Positions 25,645-33,870 of a DNA stretch of 64,000 nt are shown here, piece by piece. Numbering within the stretch: the first letter of the stretch is position 1; each line of letters starts with the position of its first letter. The notes beneath the pieces are model-generated. The model searched no databases, was not told the DNA's origin, and was given only the letters and a program-made list of their open reading frames with translations. Source of the stretch: Polycyclovorans algicola TG408 (GTDB lineage: Bacteria > Pseudomonadota > Gammaproteobacteria > Nevskiales > Nevskiaceae); the NCBI RefSeq assembly GCF_000711245.1, contig NZ_JOMH01000001.1, positions 862,830 to 926,829 of the forward strand, written 5' to 3'. A program made the translations under genes and the position numbers.

Positions 25645-26420
25645 GTGCCGTCGAGACTGCCGCCGCCCGTTTGCTGGCGGCACACGACAGTGGCCAGGCC
25701 TGCGCGCCGGTGCGCGACCTGATTGCCCTCGACGACGTGGCCAGCGCTTACGCCGTGCAGGAGCACAACACGCGCATCTGGCTGGATCAGGGGCGGCGTC
25801 TGGTAGGCCGCAAGATCGGCCTCACCTCGCAGGCGGTGCAGAAGCAGCTGGGCGTTGATCAGCCCGACTTCGGCATGCTGTTCGCCGATATGGCGGTGTG
25901 CGATGACGAAGCCGTGGCGCTGGGCCGGGTCATTCAGCCCAAGGTGGAGGCCGAAGTGGCCTTTGTGCTCGAGCGTGACCTGACCATGGAGCAGGCCACC
26001 GTCGCCGACCTGATGCGCGCCATCGGCTATGCCGTCGCCGCCATCGAAATCGTCGGCAGCCGTGTCGCCAACTGGGACATTCGCCTGGTCGACACCGTGG
26101 CCGACAACGCCTCTAGCGGCCTGTTCGTGCTCGGCAACACGCCCTTTGGCCTGAACGGTCTGGACTTGCGCGACTGCACCATGCACATGACCCGCAATGG
26201 TGAGTCGGTGTCGTCCGGTGTTGGCCATGCCTGCCTTGGTCATCCGCTCAACGCCACCCTGTGGCTGGCGCGGAAAATGGTCGAAGTCGGCCGGCCCTTG
26301 CTGGCCGGTGACATCGTGCTCTCCGGTGCGCTCGGGCCGATGTCGGTGGTGTCACCGGGTGATCGGTTCGAGGCGCACATCGACGGTCTGGGGTCGGTGC
26401 GTGCTGCGTTTGCTGGCTGA
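25641..26420 (+). CDS. mhpD: 2-hydroxypenta-2,4-dienoate hydratase
   Basis: Adds water to 2-hydroxypenta-2,4-dienoate to give 4-hydroxy-2-oxovalerate, the MhpE substrate; 259 residues. Family features: [20 protein letters not shown], the metal ligand Glu residues in [14 protein letters not shown], and [13 protein letters not shown]. Homologues are MhpD, XylJ, DmpE and CmtF. Start overlaps the hydrolase stop. Last gene of the block that begins with mhpF; together mhpD, mhpE and mhpF could finish both ring-cleavage routes. Confidence 0.9.
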   Translation: MSAVETAAARLLAAHDSGQACAPVRDLIALDDVASAYAVQEHNTRIWLDQGRRLVGRKIGLTSQAVQKQLGVDQPDFGMLFADMAVCDDEAVALGRVIQPKVEAEVAFVLERDLTMEQATVADLMRAIGYAVAAIEIVGSRVANWDIRLVDTVADNASSGLFVLGNTPFGLNGLDLRDCTMHMTRNGESVSSGVGHACLGHPLNATLWLARKMVEVGRPLLAGDIVLSGALGPMSVVSPGDRFEAHIDGLGSVRAAFAG

Positions 26421-26484
26421 GGCAGAACGTGTTGTGCGGCCGGGCACTTGAAGTGCCACCCAGGCGTTCCGGCAGTCCTCGCTT

Positions 26485-26613
26485 CCCCTCTCCCACTTGT
26501 GGGAGAGGGTGCCCCGAAGGGGTGGGAGAGGGCCGGCGTCAGCCGGTGCGAGGTTGGGTACCCGATTGGATTTCCGCGCTGCGCGCGCGCCTCTCCCGCA
26601 AGTAGGCGAGGGG
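26485..26613. repeat. REP-like palindromic repeat, copy 3
   Basis: An inverted pair (26485-26509 and 26590-26613) built from CCCCTCTCCC and GGGAGAGGG units, with an inner copy GGGAGAGGG at 26523. It sits between convergent mhpD and the NTF2-like gene, where a bidirectional transcript end is needed. Nothing else is seen in the 248-bp gap. Confidence 0.75.
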
Positions 26614-26668
26614 AGTGACTTCGCCCCCCATCGAAACCGATAAGGCTTACCGAGCGCGCATCACGACA

Positions 26669-27064
26669 CTAACGACCGCCGAACGCGGCGGCAGCCACCG
26701 CCGTGTTCATGAAGTCGCGAAAGTGCAGCCACTTGCCGTCCCGCAGGGTGATGACGTGGACGAAGTCCGACTCGATCTCGCCGCCGGTGCTGCGGGCGGT
26801 AAGCCGCAGATGCCCGGTGACGATGACCTTGTCGCGCTCGGCGATGAACTCCTCGGCATCGAACTGGTGAATGTCGACCGAGCTGAGCACCGTGTCGAAG
26901 AAGCGGGTCGCGCCAGATTTGCCTTCGTAATGACCGGCATAGGGAATGACCGACGGGCCGTAGAAGTCGATGACGATGTCGGGGTGCATCATCTCGACGA
27001 TGGCGGGCACATCGCCGCGACCGAAGCGGACAAAGATTTCCTGGGTGGCTTCGACATTGTTCAT
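26669..27064 (-). CDS. SnoaL/NTF2-like small protein
   Basis: 131 residues, NTF2-like fold. Pattern: EIFVRFGRGDVPAIVEMMHP near the start, YAGHYEGKSGATRFFD in the middle and a C-terminal strand VHVITLRDGKWLHFRDF. Members are small-molecule isomerases, cyclases, hydratases or plain ligand-binding proteins; the sequence does not reveal which. The start overlaps the P450 stop by 4 bases (ATGA), so it is translated with it and likely acts on the same substrate. Confidence 0.7.
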   Translation of the reverse strand: MNNVEATQEIFVRFGRGDVPAIVEMMHPDIVIDFYGPSVIPYAGHYEGKSGATRFFDTVLSSVDIHQFDAEEFIAERDKVIVTGHLRLTARSTGGEIESDFVHVITLRDGKWLHFRDFMNTAVAAAAFGGR

Positions 27065-28287
27065 GGGTTCAGTCCTTCAAGCGTGGCGGGCAGGTGGGTC
27101 ACGCTGTGCTGCAGCAGGGTGGCCGTCTGCGGGGTGGGCGGCGTGCTGCCGCGGCGCAGAGCGGTGCAGCGGTCGAGCAGGCCTTCGATCAGGCAGGCTG
27201 TTTCGAGATTCGCCAGCGGCGCGCCGAGGCAATAGTGAATGCCGTGGCCGAAGCTGAGGTGCTGGCCTGAATTCTCGCGGTCGAGCCGGAAGCGGGCCGG
27301 GTCCGGGAAGGCGGCGGGATCATGGTTGGCGGCGGCGAAGAACAGCGCGATCCACTCGCCTTCGCGGATGGTCTTGCCGCCGATCTCGACATCGGTCAGA
27401 GCCTTGCGGAACAGGCGCTGCGGCGGGCCACTGAGGCGCAGGGTTTCGGCCTGGAACTTGCCGATCAGGCTGCGATCCTGCTGCAACTGGGCGAAGACCT
27501 CGGGGTGTTCCAGCAGCATGTTCAGACAATTGGCTGCGTAGTACATCGTGGTCTCGCTGCCGGCCACGACCAGGGTGAAACAGAAGCGCCAGACTTCATC
27601 GTGGGTCAGCTTTTCGCCGTCGGCCTCGGCGGTCAGCAACGCGTCAATCAGGTCGCCAGACGGCTCGGCGCCGGCATGCAAACGCGCGGCGCGCTCGGCG
27701 ACGATGCCCTGGAAGTACCGCACCATGTCGATGTTGCTTTGGTTGCGTTCCTCCGGCGGCATGTCGGTGGACAACATGAAGGCGTTGGCCCAACGCTGGA
27801 ATGGATCGGCCATGTCATTGGGCAGGCCCAGCAGCCGCACCATCAGGCGTGCCGGCAGCGGCGCGCACAGGGTCGAGACCAGATCGACTTCACCGCCCGG
27901 CAGCGCGTTGATCAAGTCGGCCACCACCTGCTCCACGTGCGGCCGCAGTTCGCGCACGCGCTTCATGGTGAAGGCCTGAATCACGATCTTGCGCAGGGCT
28001 GCGTGCTCGGGGTCGTCGTGGTTGACGAGCATCAGGCTGGGCGCGCCGGTGTCCTGCTGAAAGTTGGCGGACGAGAAGCGCACGTGGTCTTTCGATGCGG
28101 CGACCACATGGGCGTGCTGCAGCAAAGCCCAGGCCTTGAGCGGCGCGTCCTGCCCCGGCACCGTGCCGGGCGGCCAGTCGGCATATCCACTGACCGGCGA
28201 TTGGGCGCGCAGGGCATCATAGGCCGGGTAGGGATTGGCGATGACGTTGGCGGTGGCCAAGTCCTGTGGTGGAAATTGTGTGCTCAT
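27061..28287 (-). CDS. Bacterial class I cytochrome P450
   Basis: Soluble haem monooxygenase, 408 residues. I-helix AGSETTMYYAAN, ExxR-type helix in FQAETLRLSGPP, haem-binding loop FGHGIHYCLGAPLA with the axial Cys. No ferredoxin or ferredoxin reductase gene lies next to it. The sequence resembles CYPs acting on terpenoid, steroid or alkyl substrates, but I cannot assign a CYP family. It diverges from a MarR-like gene 58 bp away; between them ACGGG and CCCGT (28307-28323) form a small inverted repeat that could be the operator. Confidence 0.88.
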   Translation of the reverse strand: MSTQFPPQDLATANVIANPYPAYDALRAQSPVSGYADWPPGTVPGQDAPLKAWALLQHAHVVAASKDHVRFSSANFQQDTGAPSLMLVNHDDPEHAALRKIVIQAFTMKRVRELRPHVEQVVADLINALPGGEVDLVSTLCAPLPARLMVRLLGLPNDMADPFQRWANAFMLSTDMPPEERNQSNIDMVRYFQGIVAERAARLHAGAEPSGDLIDALLTAEADGEKLTHDEVWRFCFTLVVAGSETTMYYAANCLNMLLEHPEVFAQLQQDRSLIGKFQAETLRLSGPPQRLFRKALTDVEIGGKTIREGEWIALFFAAANHDPAAFPDPARFRLDRENSGQHLSFGHGIHYCLGAPLANLETACLIEGLLDRCTALRRGSTPPTPQTATLLQHSVTHLPATLEGLNP

Positions 28288-28345
28288 GGTGTTCCTCCAG
28301 AACGTGACGGGACGAATGCCCGTTTATTATTGAAAATCAGAAATT

Positions 28346-28969
28346 ATGTCCCGAAGACAAGATAGTCCTGCCGCCACGAAGCGGTCAAGTCGTGCCGCGC
28401 AAGCGGCGCAGGCTCCCGTCGTTTCGCAGGAGGCGAAAGATTTCGTCGAGCTCTTTTACCCGGTGCATTACAAGATCGGCATCGGCATTGAAGACGCCCT
28501 GCGCGGCGGGCGTTTGAGCCGTCATCAGGTCGCGATCCTCTGGTTGATTCGCAACGAGGGCGAGGGCGGACGCAGCCTGGCGCGCAAGGAGATCGAGCGC
28601 TCAATTACCCGCTGGTTTGAGATCGGCAACTCGGCGATCTCCAAGACCCTGCGGGTGATGGCGCGCCCCCCCTTCAAGTTGCTGGACGTGCGGGTGCACC
28701 CCGAGTCCGGCCGCGAGCGCGAGGTGGTGCTGACCGCGCGAGGCGTCACCGAGATCGATCAGATGGTGGTACGCGGACAGGCGTTCGTGCAGCTCATGGT
28801 GAACCACCTCAGCGTCCCGGAAGCCTTGGACGGCGTTCACTTTCTGACCCGGGTGAGCGACATCATCGACCGCGTGGCGCCGGCCATTCGTGAGGTCGGC
28901 GGGTCTGCGGGCAAGCCGCCCAGACGTGCCGCCGCAAGCGGTCGAAAAAAGGTCAGCGCCGAGTCGTGA
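28346..28969 (+). CDS. MarR-like winged-helix regulator next to P450
   Basis: 207 residues. The N-terminal tail is basic (SRRQDSPAATKRSSRAA), followed by a winged-helix domain with GGRLSRHQVAILWLIRN and the recognition region RWFEIGNSAISKTLRVMA, and a basic C-terminus (RRAAASGRKK). MarR proteins bind aromatic or lipophilic ligands and usually repress a divergent gene; here the divergent neighbour is the P450. The spacing between starts is only 58 bp, so binding at one site could control both. Confidence 0.65.
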   Translation: MSRRQDSPAATKRSSRAAQAAQAPVVSQEAKDFVELFYPVHYKIGIGIEDALRGGRLSRHQVAILWLIRNEGEGGRSLARKEIERSITRWFEIGNSAISKTLRVMARPPFKLLDVRVHPESGREREVVLTARGVTEIDQMVVRGQAFVQLMVNHLSVPEALDGVHFLTRVSDIIDRVAPAIREVGGSAGKPPRRAAASGRKKVSAES

Positions 28970-28999
28970 TGCCTGGCACTACAAGCCAGCCGCGACGCG

Positions 29000-29593
29000 T
29001 CAGGTTGGCGAGGACAGGTCGAGCGGTTGGTCGCTCAAACTCGCGATGGCCTGCTTGACCTTGCTCAGCCCGCGCGACATCGCATCGCGCTCTTCGGGCG
29101 TCAGGCCGGCGAAGATGTGATTGTTGAACTGCACCTCGAGCTGGGTCATCCGCTCAATCAGGGCCTGCGCCGGTTTGGCAAGGTAAACCCGCTTTGCACG
29201 GCGGTCGCTGGGGTCGGGATGGCGCACGATCCAGCCGGCTGATTCCAGGCTTTCAATCACGTCGCCGAGGCTGGCTTTGCCGACTTCGAGCACGTCGGCA
29301 AGCTGTGTCTGCATCATGCCGTCGTGGCGCGTCAGGTGCGCCAGCACCCACCACTGGGCGCGGGTGACGCCCAGCGGCTTCATGTGCTGGTCGTACGCGC
29401 TGCGACGCATGCGTGACACGTCATGCATCAGAAAGCTGAGGCGGATGCCGCTGCGTGCCAGGTCATCGGCGACGTGCGGCCCAACCTCAGGGCTTTTCGC
29501 GCCGCGGGTGAGCGACACGTCATGAGTGCCTCGGGCCTTTGCGATGGCCTTGACCACCTTCTCAACCGTCGCAATCTTGCGTTGCCGTGCCAC
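29000..29593 (-). CDS. MarR-family regulator with N-terminal extension
   Basis: 197 residues. Winged helix at about 75-165: LGVTRAQWWVLAHLTRHDGM, TQLADVLEVGKASLGDVIE and the wing DPSDRRAKRVYL. About 40 residues precede the usual MarR start (KVVKAIAKARGTHDVSL). The start is GTG with GGAG six bases upstream. It converges on the other MarR-like gene with 30 bp between stops, and diverges from the phosphotransferase gene; which genes it controls is not shown. Confidence 0.75.
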   Translation of the reverse strand: MARQRKIATVEKVVKAIAKARGTHDVSLTRGAKSPEVGPHVADDLARSGIRLSFLMHDVSRMRRSAYDQHMKPLGVTRAQWWVLAHLTRHDGMMQTQLADVLEVGKASLGDVIESLESAGWIVRHPDPSDRRAKRVYLAKPAQALIERMTQLEVQFNNHIFAGLTPEERDAMSRGLSKVKQAIASLSDQPLDLSSPT

Positions 29594-29903
29594 ATTATTC
29601 TCCGCTCGGTGAGGAACCCATCATGGCCTGCGAAGACCGCGAGTTAAGGGTGAGTTTCGATCGGATGATATCGTTATTTCTGTCAGAAACGTGCTTGCCG
29701 GGCCCGACGTGATATGCCTTCAGGCGGGAATGGACGAAAACGCAAGCCCATGAAGTGCTTGATCTTCCAATCGAACGAAGCGGCAGCAGCGACATAAATA
29801 ATATGGTGCCTTATCATGGCATCGCGACTGTTTTGACCCATCACAACGACTGCAGGGCGGGGCGCACGACCTAGCAGCGAGCCTATTCAAGGAGATCAAT
29901 GTA
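29594..29903. promoter_or_regulatory. Divergent non-coding region, MarR gene and phosphotransferase gene
   Basis: These 310 bp hold no plausible gene. The middle is AT-richer (GACATAAATAATATGGTGCC near 29792-29812). The strong ribosome-binding site AAGGAGAT lies before the phosphotransferase start. I did not find a clear -35/-10 pair or palindrome. Confidence 0.4.
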
Positions 29904-31100
29904 ATGCCCGTCGTCGACAAGAACCGGCCATCCCCCGAATGGATTGCCGAGTTGCGCAGGCGCTTTCCCGTCGAGCGCGAGATCGACCGCATTCTCACCC
30001 GCAAGCTGACGCTTCGATCCGGCCCCGGATTCGAACCGCAAACGCTGGAGCCGCTGGTCGCATCCGTCACCCGTCTGATCACCCACAACATCGGTGACAA
30101 CTTCAAGATATCGGGGGCCAAGTGGCTGTCGGGTGGTGCGTCGAAATTGCAGATGTCATTTCGGCTGGACTGGGACCGCCCCGGCGTTGGTCGCGAGCAA
30201 ACCCGCATGGTGCTGCGCATGGAGCCGGCGGCGTCCATCGTCGAGACCAGCCGTCTGCGCGAGTTTCAGCTCATCAAGGCGCTCGACGGCACGGTGGCGG
30301 TGCCGCCGGTGTTCTGGTGCGACGCCGATGCCGAGTTCTTGCCCTACCCGGCGCTGATCTACGGGTTTGCCGAGGGCGTTGCTAAGCCCAGCCAGTCGGG
30401 CGACAAGGTGTCGGGCCTGGGGACCTTCATCCCGCCAGATTTGCGCGCCAAGCTGGCGCCGCAGTTCGTGGCCGACCTCGCCAAGATTCACACCTTTGAT
30501 TTTTCCAAGGCCGATCTCAGTGCCTTTGACGTGCCGCAACCGGGGCCGGAGTGCGCCGAGTGGGGCATCAACTGGTGGGAGCGCGTCTGGGAAGAAGACT
30601 GCGACGAAGACTCGCCGCTCATGCGCCTTTGCGCCGGATGGCTGCGCCGCAACAAGCCGTCGCTGGATCGGCCGGTGATCGTCCACGCCGACTACCGCTC
30701 GGGCAACTTCCTGTTCAACGAAAGCGACGGTCGCATCACCGCATGGTTGGACTGGGAGCTGGGCCGCATCGGCGACCGGCATCAGGACCTTGCATGGACC
30801 ACCAGCCATGCGTTCGGCCACTACGACACCGACGGCAAGACCTTCCTGGTCTGCGGCATGCAACCTGAGTCAGCCTTCTTCGAAGACTACGAAAAGGCCT
30901 CGGGGCTGAGCGTGGACCCAAAGTCGGTGCACTGGCACAAGGTCTACAACGATTTCATGATGGTGACGCTGGTGCTGGCCACCGGCTACCGCGTTGCCCG
31001 CGGCGGCAAGACCCACCAGGACGTGCTCGTCACCTGGTTGATGGGCATCGGTGCGCTCTTGCAGGAAGAAATGCGCGGTCTCATCGAGAAAGGAGCCTGA
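29904..31100 (+). CDS. APH-like phosphotransferase (acyl-CoA-metabolism type)
   Basis: Kinase-like protein, 398 residues, of the aminoglycoside-phosphotransferase fold. The catalytic loop HADYRSGNFLFN and metal motif WLDWELGRIGDRHQDLAW are intact; the N-lobe has KWLSGGASKLQMSF. The closest functional class is the ACAD10/11-like kinase domain family, which in bacteria often lies in lipid or steroid catabolic loci; an antibiotic target is unlikely. Strong AAGGAGAT upstream. It is followed 1 bp later by a small gene that travels with it. Substrate unknown. Confidence 0.75.
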   Translation: MPVVDKNRPSPEWIAELRRRFPVEREIDRILTRKLTLRSGPGFEPQTLEPLVASVTRLITHNIGDNFKISGAKWLSGGASKLQMSFRLDWDRPGVGREQTRMVLRMEPAASIVETSRLREFQLIKALDGTVAVPPVFWCDADAEFLPYPALIYGFAEGVAKPSQSGDKVSGLGTFIPPDLRAKLAPQFVADLAKIHTFDFSKADLSAFDVPQPGPECAEWGINWWERVWEEDCDEDSPLMRLCAGWLRRNKPSLDRPVIVHADYRSGNFLFNESDGRITAWLDWELGRIGDRHQDLAWTTSHAFGHYDTDGKTFLVCGMQPESAFFEDYEKASGLSVDPKSVHWHKVYNDFMMVTLVLATGYRVARGGKTHQDVLVTWLMGIGALLQEEMRGLIEKGA

Positions 31101-31101
31101 C

Positions 31102-31632
31102 ATGCAGATGCGTCCCGACATACAGATTCAAAGCATGATCAAGGCGCTGACCGACGTCGTGCTGCCCGCCGTCGATGCCGACAACAAGCTCGCTCACGAG
31201 CAGACCCGGCTGGTGATTGGCTTGCTGGGGCTGATGGGCAAGCAGATTCCCATGCAGTTTCAATACGACTGCGACGAGCTGGGCCGCCTGCTGGAGTTCG
31301 CCACCGAACTGCAACGCGCCACCGGTGCCGATCAGCCCGAGCTGGTCGCCCAGCAGCAGCGCGGGTCGCAGGTGCTTGAGCGCGCCAAGGCCGACCCCGC
31401 TGAAGTCGTCGCGGCTGTGCGGGCGCTGCGCGCGTCGACCGGCGCGGTGATTTCCGAGGCGTTCCGCAGTGCTGATGCCCCGGTACAGGACCGCGTGCAA
31501 AAGACCGTGCTGGCCATGACCTCGGCGCAGTTGCTGCGCGAGCGCGCGTGGGTCATGGCTCAGGGTTGGGAGCCAGACCCGTCGGCCATCCCCGCCATCG
31601 ACACCTTGCTGCCGGACGTCAAAGCCGACTGA
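31102..31632 (+). CDS. Uncharacterised helical protein paired with the phosphotransferase
   Basis: 176 residues, no family recognised with certainty. The composition suggests an all-helical soluble protein, for example LAHEQTRLVIGLLGLMGK and AATELQRATG-like segments, with no signal peptide or membrane segment. It begins 1 bp after the phosphotransferase stop and has AAGGAG upstream, so the two are co-translated. The pairing is the only clue: a partner or accessory subunit of the kinase-like enzyme is possible. Confidence 0.6.
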   Translation: MQMRPDIQIQSMIKALTDVVLPAVDADNKLAHEQTRLVIGLLGLMGKQIPMQFQYDCDELGRLLEFATELQRATGADQPELVAQQQRGSQVLERAKADPAEVVAAVRALRASTGAVISEAFRSADAPVQDRVQKTVLAMTSAQLLRERAWVMAQGWEPDPSAIPAIDTLLPDVKAD

Positions 31633-31641
31633 GCGTGCACC

Positions 31642-31671
31642 CCATGCCGCGCCGTGACGCGCGCGGCATGG
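31642..31671. terminator. Hairpin between convergent genes
   Basis: CCATGCCGCGC (31642-31652), a loop of 8 bases, and the exact complement GCGCGGCATGG (31661-31671). It lies between two convergent stops 44 bp apart. No T-run follows on either strand, so it may end transcripts with Rho or other help. Confidence 0.7.
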
Positions 31672-31676
31672 GCACG

Positions 31677-32462
31677 TCAAGGCATCGCGAAGCCGTTGAC
31701 GCCGTAGCCGGCGGCTTCGGGAATTTCCAGCCACATCCCCTCGGGGCGTTCGACCGACACCGGCTGCACGGTGACGATGGGCTGGGTGCGGGCGGCTGCC
31801 AGCGCCTCGCCGACGTGCGCTTGCTGCCCGAGTTTCTGTACGTTGAGCAGGGTCGCGGGCACCACCGTGCGTCGACCGGCGGCGGCGTCTTCAATCACGT
31901 CGGCCGGCCGCAGCCACGCCGAATCGACCGCCTCAAAGCCGTCGTGCAGCGCCACCTGCTCGGCCGGCGCCGCCGCCAGATAAAAGTAGGTGTCGAAGCG
32001 TTTCGGCATGAAGGTGGGGGTGATCCAGTGGGCGAATGGCACCAGCGCGTCGACACACAACCGCAGGTCCTCGGCTTCCAGCATGTCGGCAATGCCCAGC
32101 TCGCCCTGGTCCAGCGCTCGCCGGTATTGATCGCCAAGTTGCGTCACCCGGGCCACATCGACAAGCGCCGAGCCCGCCCCGGTGCGCGCCAACAGCAGGC
32201 CACACTCCTCGAATGCTTCGCGTATGCCGCAGACCCGCAGCGCCAGTTCGTCGTCTGACAGGGTTTCGGCACCGATGCAGCGCGCACGCACGCGGGGATC
32301 GGTGTCGCCGGCCGCGAGCTTGCCGCCCGGGAATACCAGCGCGCCAGAGGCGAAGTCGATCTGCTGGTGTCGCACCACCATGAACACCTCCATGCCCTCG
32401 GCACCTTCACGCAGCATCAAGATGGTCGCGGCCAGGCGCGTGGTCTGTACGGGTTCGGTCAT
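31677..32462 (-). CDS. NUDIX hydrolase, NUDT19-like
   Basis: 261 residues. NUDIX core with LVFPGGKLAAGDTDP and the catalytic helix GIREAFEECGLLLAR; an insertion separates the GG from the RExxEE helix, as in the NUDT7/NUDT19 type that hydrolyses CoA esters. A CoA or acyl-CoA diphosphatase role would suit a locus with acyl-CoA ligases, but is inference. Single gene on the minus strand; starts upstream of the sulfotransferase in divergent orientation. Confidence 0.75.
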   Translation of the reverse strand: MTEPVQTTRLAATILMLREGAEGMEVFMVVRHQQIDFASGALVFPGGKLAAGDTDPRVRARCIGAETLSDDELALRVCGIREAFEECGLLLARTGAGSALVDVARVTQLGDQYRRALDQGELGIADMLEAEDLRLCVDALVPFAHWITPTFMPKRFDTYFYLAAAPAEQVALHDGFEAVDSAWLRPADVIEDAAAGRRTVVPATLLNVQKLGQQAHVGEALAAARTQPIVTVQPVSVERPEGMWLEIPEAAGYGVNGFAMP

Positions 32463-32647
32463 GTCTGGGTTTCTCCAAAGCTTTGTTGTTTTGATTGCGC
32501 AGCAGGGTAACCAACCGGGCGCCGTTTGGGGTGGACGCGCGCCCCCCCGTTATGGGGTTATGCCGGCCAACCGGGTTTTCTACGCTGCAGCTTGAGAACA
32601 ATGGGTGCTGCCATCACGGCGCGCTGACCAGAACGGATGGAGATGCG

Positions 32648-33829
32648 ATGAGCACAGCAACTGAAGCGGTGACCCTGCCCAACACGGTGCCCGAGGTGAT
32701 GGCTGCCGCATGCCAGATGGCCGGGCTGGACGACTTTGGTGATCGCCAGTTTGTGGAGGGCCTGACCCGGGTGCTCGACGGTTTTCGCAACGAGGCGCAG
32801 CTCAGCGCCATCGGCGAGCAGCTCGCCTACGGCGGCGTGATCAACATGCTGGTCAACCGGCTGCGCTACGTCCGCGACATCAAGGCGCACCCGGAAATTC
32901 TCGACGAGAAGATCGACCGGCCCATCGTCATCCTCGGCCTGCCGCGCACCGGCACCACCAAGCTGCAGCGGGTGCTGTCGGCCAGTCCGCAGGCCCTGGC
33001 AATGATGTACTGGCGGATGATGAACCCGGCGCCGTTTCCCGGTGAAGACCCGGACAACCCCATCGAGCGCATCCAGATGGCACGCGATGCGGTGCAGATG
33101 ATCACCGCGCAGTTTCCCGGCTTCGTCGCTCGGCATCCCACCGAGGCCGAGGTGCCCGACGAGGAAGTGCTGCTGATGCAGGGCTCCTTCCAGTGCGTGG
33201 TGACCTGGCTGTTCGCGCGCATGCCGTCGTTCTACGACTTTTCGATGAACACCGACCAGCGGCCGCTCTATGATTTTCTGCACGGCCAGATGCAATACAT
33301 GCAGTGGCAGCAGGGCGGCGCGCGCGGCCGATCGTGGGTGATGAAGTCGCCCTGCCATACCGGCGTGCTGGACACCCTGCTGCAGGTGTTCCCCGACGCG
33401 GTGGTGGTGCACTGCCACCGCGACGCCGAGGTCATTCTGCCGTCCATGTGCGGCCTCACCGAAGAGATGCGCCGTGTGCACAGCGATCACATCGACCGCG
33501 CGGTGATCGGCCCCGAGATGCTCGACTACTTCGGCACCAACATGGACCGCTATCTGGCGATTCGTGACGCGCTACCGGCTGATCGGATTCTTGACGTGCA
33601 TTACCAGGAAATCGTTGACGACGTCGCCAGCGTGATCCGCCGCATCTACGCCCGCGCCGGGCGCGAGGTCGATGCCGAAACGCTGGCCAACGCCCGTCAG
33701 TTCGAGGAACAGCGACCCCAGCATTACCTCGGCAGCTATCGCTACGCCGCCCCCGATTACGGCCTGACGCCCGCGATGATCAACGCGCGTTTCGCCGACT
33801 ACCGCCGCCGCTTTGCCGGCTTTCAATGA
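32648..33829 (+). CDS. Sulfotransferase-family protein
   Basis: 393 residues, P-loop-like sulfotransferase fold. The 5'-phosphosulfate-binding motif is GLPRTGTTKLQRVL near residue 100; the 3'-phosphate region is near WVMKSPCHTGVL. In catabolic loci of sphingomonads and actinobacteria, proteins of this family are common beside oxygenases and DUF1214 proteins, but few have known substrates. The ATG at 32648 is preceded by GGATGGAGA; longer in-frame starts lack a good site. No PAPS-synthesis genes nearby. Confidence 0.75.
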   Translation: MSTATEAVTLPNTVPEVMAAACQMAGLDDFGDRQFVEGLTRVLDGFRNEAQLSAIGEQLAYGGVINMLVNRLRYVRDIKAHPEILDEKIDRPIVILGLPRTGTTKLQRVLSASPQALAMMYWRMMNPAPFPGEDPDNPIERIQMARDAVQMITAQFPGFVARHPTEAEVPDEEVLLMQGSFQCVVTWLFARMPSFYDFSMNTDQRPLYDFLHGQMQYMQWQQGGARGRSWVMKSPCHTGVLDTLLQVFPDAVVVHCHRDAEVILPSMCGLTEEMRRVHSDHIDRAVIGPEMLDYFGTNMDRYLAIRDALPADRILDVHYQEIVDDVASVIRRIYARAGREVDAETLANARQFEEQRPQHYLGSYRYAAPDYGLTPAMINARFADYRRRFAGFQ

Positions 33830-33870
33830 CCCGCCCATAAACGGCGTCCAACGTGCCCCAGGAGTTTGCA

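Noticed and set aside
16976-26613. CRISPR array formed by the CCCTCTCCC repeats
   Set aside because: Repeats are few, inverted, irregularly spaced and without unique spacers; no cas genes are present.
29904-31100. Aminoglycoside resistance gene
   Set aside because: The fold is APH-like, but the sequence and setting match the acyl-CoA-metabolism kinase type rather than antibiotic kinases.
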